DNA of 10,324 nt from Phycisphaerales bacterium UBA1845 (GTDB lineage: Bacteria > Planctomycetota > Phycisphaerae > UBA1845): the NCBI GenBank assembly GCA_002338715.1, contig DDIR01000094.1, forward strand, positions 498-10,821, written 5' to 3'. The position numbers were made by a program, and so were the translations under genes. Under the pieces are notes generated by a model. The model did no database searches, was not told the DNA's origin, and saw only the letters and a list, made by a program, of their open reading frames with translations. This document shows, one piece after another, positions 6,390 through 10,324 of this stretch. Within the stretch, counting starts at the first letter, position 1. The number at the start of each line of letters is the position of its first letter.

Positions 6390-7625
6390 TCAGTCGATTT
6401 GCTTGTAGGTTTCGCCGGGTTCGAATTGACCGTCGATGAGTACGCCCACGCAATGCGATGTGTATTCGAATGGGTCGCCATCGTAGAGCGCGAGGTCGCC
6501 GTCTTTGCCAACGGCGATTGAACCGACCCGATCGTCGATGTCCAGAATCTTCGCAGCATCGATGGTGATGGTCCGCAGCGCTCCTTCAAACCCCAGTCCG
6601 TTGGCGGCTGCAATCGCCGCTTCAAACAACACCACCCGCGTCTTGGGAACGTAGTCTTCAAATCCGCTTTGCATTGCAACCAAAATTCCAGCATCGCGCA
6701 AAGTAGTCGCCGTCTCCATGCTCGCGTTTTGAAGATCGCCATAGTAACGGGCCATCGTCGGATGCAGAATCACCGGCACGCCAGCCGCCTTGATTTCATC
6801 GATCATCAGATGACTTTCAGCGGCGCCATCGAGAATCAATTGAAAATCAAATTCCTTCGCGAGTCGCAGCGCATTGGCGATGTCGTTCGCCCGATCGGCA
6901 GTGACCATCAGTGGCACTTCCTTGCGAAGGACGGAGGCGAGGATCTCTTTCTTAAAATCGAGATCGGCTTTCTTTTCGGGATCCTTCGAATCGCGTTTGC
7001 GCATGTATGCCTGCGTTTGCACAAAAGCCTCGCGGAGCATCGACATCATCTTGCCGCGCGTCCCCGGAGACTTGTCGCCGCCCTTGCGAGCCGACTTCGC
7101 CAACGTCACCGCCACGGTAGCCGTCTCACGAATCAGGCCATCTTCGACGGTATTTCCCCGCGTTTTGATGATCATGGTTTGACCCGAAATCAATTCGCCC
7201 GGAGCGTGCCCCGTGTTGACCGTGGTGACGCCGAACTGACGCACCCATTCGACCAAGGGATCATGGGCGTTGTACGCATCGATCGCACGAAGCTGCGGTT
7301 GAATCGGATCGGAATGCTCCAGTTGGTCCTGATCCTGCTTCTGGTTGAGAATGCCGGTGAGCCCGACCGTCGCGTGGGCATCGACCAAACCGGGGGTGAC
7401 GATCTCGGCGTCGAAGACCTTTGCGTCCTTCGGGATATTCACCGATGCGGCTTGCCCGACGGCTGCGATCTTTCCATCGCGAATCACCACAACGCCGTTG
7501 GTGATCGGGTCGCCTTCCATCGTGTAAAGCTTCTTGGCGCGAACCGCGACATCAGCCGCGATGGCATCTACCGTTACAAGTGCGGTAAGCGCCAGAACAA
7601 GTATTCCGTGTAGAAATCGATTCAT
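6390..7625 (-). CDS. Exported amidohydrolase-family protein with degenerate metal site (likely pseudoenzyme)
   Basis: A 411-residue member of the amidohydrolase superfamily, imidazolonepropionase-like group, paralogous to its upstream neighbour. A signal peptide (about residues 1-23, ending A-I-A) points to export. The N-terminal beta-sandwich strand I-R-D-G-K-I-A-A-V-G (48-57) and the C-terminal A-A-K-I-L-D-I-D-D-R-V-G-S-I with G-K-D-G-D-L (357-378) are typical, as are S-G-Q-T (147-150) and P-G-T-R-G (187-191), both shared with the paralogue. The metal ligands are largely missing: H-x-H is H84-A-T86, the strand-5 H-x-H is T242-A-D244, the strand-6 His is G267, and the strand-8 H-T-D region is Q319-S-G321. 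Hydrolase activity is therefore doubtful. The ATG at 7623-7625 is chosen because GGAAGG lies 9 nt upstream and the signal peptide begins there. An upstream extension to 7700 would overlap the previous gene. The gap to the upstream paralogue is 50 nt, so the two are probably co-transcribed. Confidence 0.9.
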   Translation of the reverse strand: MNRFLHGILVLALTALVTVDAIAADVAVRAKKLYTMEGDPITNGVVVIRDGKIAAVGQAASVNIPKDAKVFDAEIVTPGLVDAHATVGLTGILNQKQDQDQLEHSDPIQPQLRAIDAYNAHDPLVEWVRQFGVTTVNTGHAPGELISGQTMIIKTRGNTVEDGLIRETATVAVTLAKSARKGGDKSPGTRGKMMSMLREAFVQTQAYMRKRDSKDPEKKADLDFKKEILASVLRKEVPLMVTADRANDIANALRLAKEFDFQLILDGAAESHLMIDEIKAAGVPVILHPTMARYYGDLQNASMETATTLRDAGILVAMQSGFEDYVPKTRVVLFEAAIAAANGLGFEGALRTITIDAAKILDIDDRVGSIAVGKDGDLALYDGDPFEYTSHCVGVLIDGQFEPGETYKQID

Positions 7626-7634
7626 AACAATAAA

Positions 7635-7640
7635 CCTTCC
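7635..7640 (-). promoter_or_regulatory. Shine-Dalgarno deciding the start of the second amidohydrolase
   Basis: GGAAGG on the minus strand, 9 nt before the ATG at 7623-7625. It supports starting at the signal peptide rather than at the upstream in-frame codon at 7700. Confidence 0.75.
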
Positions 7641-7675
7641 ATCATTTCGGATGGGAATGAATGATCTGACTTGAT

Positions 7676-8989
7676 CTAATCGTCCTCGTGCTCGCGGCAA
7701 CAGAGATAGGGTTCCTGATCGTCACCGGCGCCGAATCCACCAACGGCATGCAGATGATCTTCGGGGTCGCTGCGATCAAAGACCTTCACGCCTTCAACAT
7801 ATGTTTGTTCCACCTTGGTGTAAACGCTGAGCGGATCGCCGTCGAGAACGACAAAGTCGGCGTCCTTGTTGGCTTCAAGTGAACCGATGCGATCGTCGAG
7901 TTCGAGGATCTTCGCACCCGAAATCGTCATCGCCTCGAGCGCCTTCTGCCGCGACATGCCAGCCCGAACGCCCAAAGCGGCCATTCTTAAAAACAATCGC
8001 GAATCGGTGATCCAGTCGTCGGTATGAAACGCCGTGAGAACGCCGGCTTTTTCGAGTATCGCACCGGTTTCGAAGATCAGGTTGCGGGCTTCGATCTTTC
8101 CACCGGGGCTGTCGATGATCAGGATCGAACAAGGCACGCCGGCTTCTGCGATTTCGTCAGCCACCATCCAACCTTCGCTGACATGGTGGAGCACGACGCG
8201 AAAACCGAACTCCTTCGCCAAACGCAACACGGTCATGATGTCGTCATTGCGATGGGTGTGATGATGCACCACCCGCCGACCTTCCAACACTTCGATCAAG
8301 AACTCCTTGCCGAGATCCCGATCGGGTCGCTTCGATTCATCGTCGCCGGCTTTCTTTATCTTGTCGCGATATTCTTGAGCCGCGACGAACATCTCGCGAA
8401 CCAGTGATGCCGATTTGCCCCGCGTTCCGGGGAAGGGCTTGTCGCGCTGCGAGTTGGTCCCGTTGGCCATCTTCATGCCGCCGGCGATGCGGCCATCCTT
8501 GAGCATGATGAACATGTCTTCGATCGTTCGGGCTTCGCGAAGTTTGACGTAAACGGTCTGCCCGCTGAGCAGATGCCCCGAACCGGGCATAATGTTGAGC
8601 GTGGTCAATCCGCCAGCCACCGCCCGCCGAAATCCGCTTGAGCGAACGTTGATCGCATCGTAAATCCGAACTTCCGGATGCAGCGGACCCGAGCCATCAC
8701 CACCGCCCACGCCGCCGATGTGGCTGTGCGTGCAGATGATTCCCGGCATGAGCACTTTGCCCGAAACATCGATGACCTCGGTGCCGTCAGCGAACTTGCG
8801 ATCGTCGGTCGCCCGAACCTCAACGATCTTGCCACCCTTGACGATCAACACACCGCGTTCGATGTCGTCGCCAACGATCGGAATGATCTTTGCGCCGACA
8901 TATGCCGTCGTCGATTCTTCCGCCTGCGTCGACGTTGATACGCCCGCAAAAACCACAAGTGCCAAAAGCAGTATCCAAAAGCGCTTCAT
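7676..8989 (-). CDS. Exported amidohydrolase (imidazolonepropionase-like), metal site intact
   Basis: A 437-residue metal-dependent hydrolase of the amidohydrolase superfamily; the substrate cannot be read from the sequence. A signal peptide (M-K-R-F, hydrophobic core, T-Q-A at 21-23) indicates export. Candidate metal ligands are complete: H88-S-H90 after M-P-G-I-I-C-T, H244-T-H246 in the strand-5 segment, H268/H269 in L-H-H-V-S-E-G, and D324 in F-H-T-D-D-W. S-G-Q-T (142-145), P-G-T-R-G (187-191) and A-K-I-L-E-L-D-D-R-I-G-S-L (359-371) are family landmarks shared with the downstream paralogue. The last 25 or so residues add an unusual acidic tail with C430-C431. The ATG is supported by GAGGG at 8996-9000, 6 nt upstream. 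It starts 33 nt after the membrane protein gene and ends 50 nt before the degenerate paralogue, suggesting one operon. Metal-dependent peptidase or amidase chemistry is plausible for this group but not demonstrable here. Confidence 0.92.
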   Translation of the reverse strand: MKRFWILLLALVVFAGVSTSTQAEESTTAYVGAKIIPIVGDDIERGVLIVKGGKIVEVRATDDRKFADGTEVIDVSGKVLMPGIICTHSHIGGVGGGDGSGPLHPEVRIYDAINVRSSGFRRAVAGGLTTLNIMPGSGHLLSGQTVYVKLREARTIEDMFIMLKDGRIAGGMKMANGTNSQRDKPFPGTRGKSASLVREMFVAAQEYRDKIKKAGDDESKRPDRDLGKEFLIEVLEGRRVVHHHTHRNDDIMTVLRLAKEFGFRVVLHHVSEGWMVADEIAEAGVPCSILIIDSPGGKIEARNLIFETGAILEKAGVLTAFHTDDWITDSRLFLRMAALGVRAGMSRQKALEAMTISGAKILELDDRIGSLEANKDADFVVLDGDPLSVYTKVEQTYVEGVKVFDRSDPEDHLHAVGGFGAGDDQEPYLCCREHEDD

Positions 8990-9022
8990 GCTTATCCCTC
9001 ATCTGGTCGTAACTTTGAGCGA

Positions 9023-10324
9023 CTATTTGTTTTGATCTTCGTCCATGTCGCGTCGAGCGCGGCGTTTGGCCCGCAGCAATCGTGACGTGGCGTCTTCGTC
9101 GTCGCCATCTGCCGCGTCGCGATCCGGTTGCTTCGGGGCTTGCGGCTTGTCTTTGGGCGACGTTGTTCCAGGGTCGATCGACTCTCTCAAACTTCCGGCA
9201 TCGATCTTAGCTGCATCGTCACCGACGTCAAAACGTGCGCTGCGATCAATCTCGGGCGTTTGCGTGCTGCCTGTCGCAGGTTTGGACTTGCTCTTTTCCG
9301 AACGTTCATCCTGCACGCGATCGCGAACCCCCTTGAGTTGCCCGATCGACGCCGTACTGCGCTCGCCGGCTTGCCCCAATGTCGCAACGTTTGAGGTCAA
9401 CGAATCAATCAGCGGACCGATCGACCGGAATCGCATCGACCAACCAATCAACTCGACAAGCACCACAACGCCGATGATCCCCCAGATACCGCTGTGCACA
9501 ATGCCAACGCCAAACAGCAACACAACCAGCAGCACGATCTCAAGCACCACCGAGAACGCGAACCAACTCGCCAACCTTCGCACAGCCACATCCAGCAAAA
9601 ACAGCGGCAGCAAGATCCAAGCAAGCACCCATTCCCAGACCGGTTCTTTCGCCCGCGTCGGCGGCATGTCGTGATCGAAAACCGGATGCGATGCGGCTTG
9701 GCTGATGTCCTCGTGCCAACGTCCGCCGGTGATGTCCTTGACCTTCTCAAGCAGCGCAACATTGGTGGTCAATTCACGAAACTCCGGCGAGAACGGAACC
9801 GACACGCCCGTTTGAATTGAACCCTGCGACACACCGTTTTCATTCACCGCGACGTTGGCGATGTATTGCCCGGTCTGATCTACCTTGAATTTCGCTTCAT
9901 AGTGACCGGGTCCGGTTTGCGTGAAGACGAGTTGCTCGGTCTGCTGATCGGGTTTGATGATCACACCGGGCAGTGCCAGCATGTTGAGCGCGCTCGAATC
10001 CTTGTCCACCGCGTCGACCACCACCGTCCCCTCGTTACCGGTGATGCGCGTGAACACATCAAGGTTGGCCGGCGCCTCCTGACGCATCGACCAGCGAACG
10101 ATCTGCGACCAGAGCTTCGAGTACTTCGGCCAACTCACCCAGGCATCACCCCAACGCGGCCAAAACCCACTGGTAAACGCAACCGCCCTGCCCAACCCGG
10201 CCTGCCAATGCGCCAGCACCGGGTCAGCCACACCGTCCTTTCCCAATCGCACCAGCGCAATCTGCGCTTCATCTTTTGGCGATGTCAGCACCAGACCACC
10301 CAATGGCGGCAGCGCTTCGCCCGC
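9023..10324 (-). CDS. Membrane protein with glutamine-amidotransferase-like/VWA architecture, C-terminal part (5' truncated by window)
   Basis: A 433-residue C-terminal fragment that stays open to the window edge; the N-terminus lies beyond 10324, and the first Met-like codon inside (TTG at 10301-10303) is not a real start. In fragment numbering, L-P-P-L-G-G-L-V-L-T at 5-14 and W-Q-A-G-L-G-R-A-V-A-F-T-S-G-F-W-P-R-W at 40-58 are hallmarks of large planctomycete membrane proteins with a VWA and/or amidotransferase-like core. A beta-rich region with G-P-G-H-Y-E-A-K-F (138-146) resembles an extracytoplasmic Ig-like domain. A membrane helix ending L-L-D-V-A-V-R-R-L (about 231-251) is followed by about two more hydrophobic segments (254-297) and a long charged, Pro/Ser/Asp-rich tail ending in A-K-R-R-A-R-R. 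Function is unknown; a cell-envelope role is inferred. The downstream amidohydrolase starts after 33 nt, suggesting co-transcription. Confidence 0.82.
   Translation of the reverse strand, partial: AGEALPPLGGLVLTSPKDEAQIALVRLGKDGVADPVLAHWQAGLGRAVAFTSGFWPRWGDAWVSWPKYSKLWSQIVRWSMRQEAPANLDVFTRITGNEGTVVVDAVDKDSSALNMLALPGVIIKPDQQTEQLVFTQTGPGHYEAKFKVDQTGQYIANVAVNENGVSQGSIQTGVSVPFSPEFRELTTNVALLEKVKDITGGRWHEDISQAASHPVFDHDMPPTRAKEPVWEWVLAWILLPLFLLDVAVRRLASWFAFSVVLEIVLLVVLLFGVGIVHSGIWGIIGVVVLVELIGWSMRFRSIGPLIDSLTSNVATLGQAGERSTASIGQLKGVRDRVQDERSEKSKSKPATGSTQTPEIDRSARFDVGDDAAKIDAGSLRESIDPGTTSPKDKPQAPKQPDRDAADGDDEDATSRLLRAKRRARRDMDEDQNK

Noticed and set aside
6669..7613. Long plus-strand open frame antisense to the second amidohydrolase (314 codons)
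   Set aside because: It lies opposite a gene with clear family motifs, signal peptide and ribosome binding site; its translation has no domain features and is rich in Arg and His.
7626..7700. Upstream extension of the second amidohydrolase to 7700
   Set aside because: It would put an Arg-rich stretch before a clear signal peptide, overlap the previous gene and ignore the good ribosome binding site at 7635-7640.
1..10324. CRISPR array, tRNA/rRNA gene, insertion sequence or phage module
   Set aside because: No spaced direct repeats, RNA gene signatures, transposase or integrase motifs, or terminal inverted repeats were seen on either strand.

Overview
The window looks like a chromosomal fragment of a planctomycete-type bacterium, most likely Phycisphaerae or a close relative. 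Three things support this. There is a prepilin-like protein with an A/F-T-L-V-E-L processing site and the H-x9-DG motif. There is a membrane protein with a planctomycete-style amidotransferase/VWA C-terminus (W-Q-x-G-L-G-R...A-F-T-S...W and a terminal A-K-R-R-A-R). Start codons TTG and GTG are used freely. The lineage is inferred from protein style only; no rRNA or tRNA gene is present.

Plus strand, 1-4550: the end of a respiratory complex I operon, nuoL (5' end outside the window), nuoM and nuoN. These are the three antiporter-like subunits of the membrane arm, and all the charged membrane residues expected of proton-pumping subunits that lie in the window are present. The genes are tightly packed: 42 nt between nuoL and nuoM, and an 11-nt overlap between nuoM and nuoN.

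Convergent gap, 4551-4695: about 145 nt with a perfect ATTCCCGC-N4-GCGGGAAT hairpin of a widely dispersed repeat type.

Minus strand, 10324-4696, read right to left: (a) the C-terminal part of a large membrane protein of the glutamine-amidotransferase-like/VWA type, cut by the window edge; (b) two tandem exported amidohydrolase paralogues, 33 and 50 nt apart from their upstream neighbours, so probably one operon with (a); (c) a 269-nt gap holding alternative hairpins and a good sigma70-like promoter; (d) a stand-alone receiver-domain response regulator starting from TTG behind a strong Shine-Dalgarno; (e) a pseudopilin-like H-x9-DG protein that runs toward nuoN.

The observation most worth following is the amidohydrolase pair. 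The first copy keeps every expected metal-binding His/Asp. The second keeps the fold and family landmarks but has lost the second His of H-x-H, both His of the strand-5 H-x-H, the strand-6 His and the usual position of the catalytic Asp. It looks like a conserved non-catalytic partner. No CRISPR array, insertion sequence, prophage or RNA gene was seen, and most of the window is ordinary core and accessory gene content.
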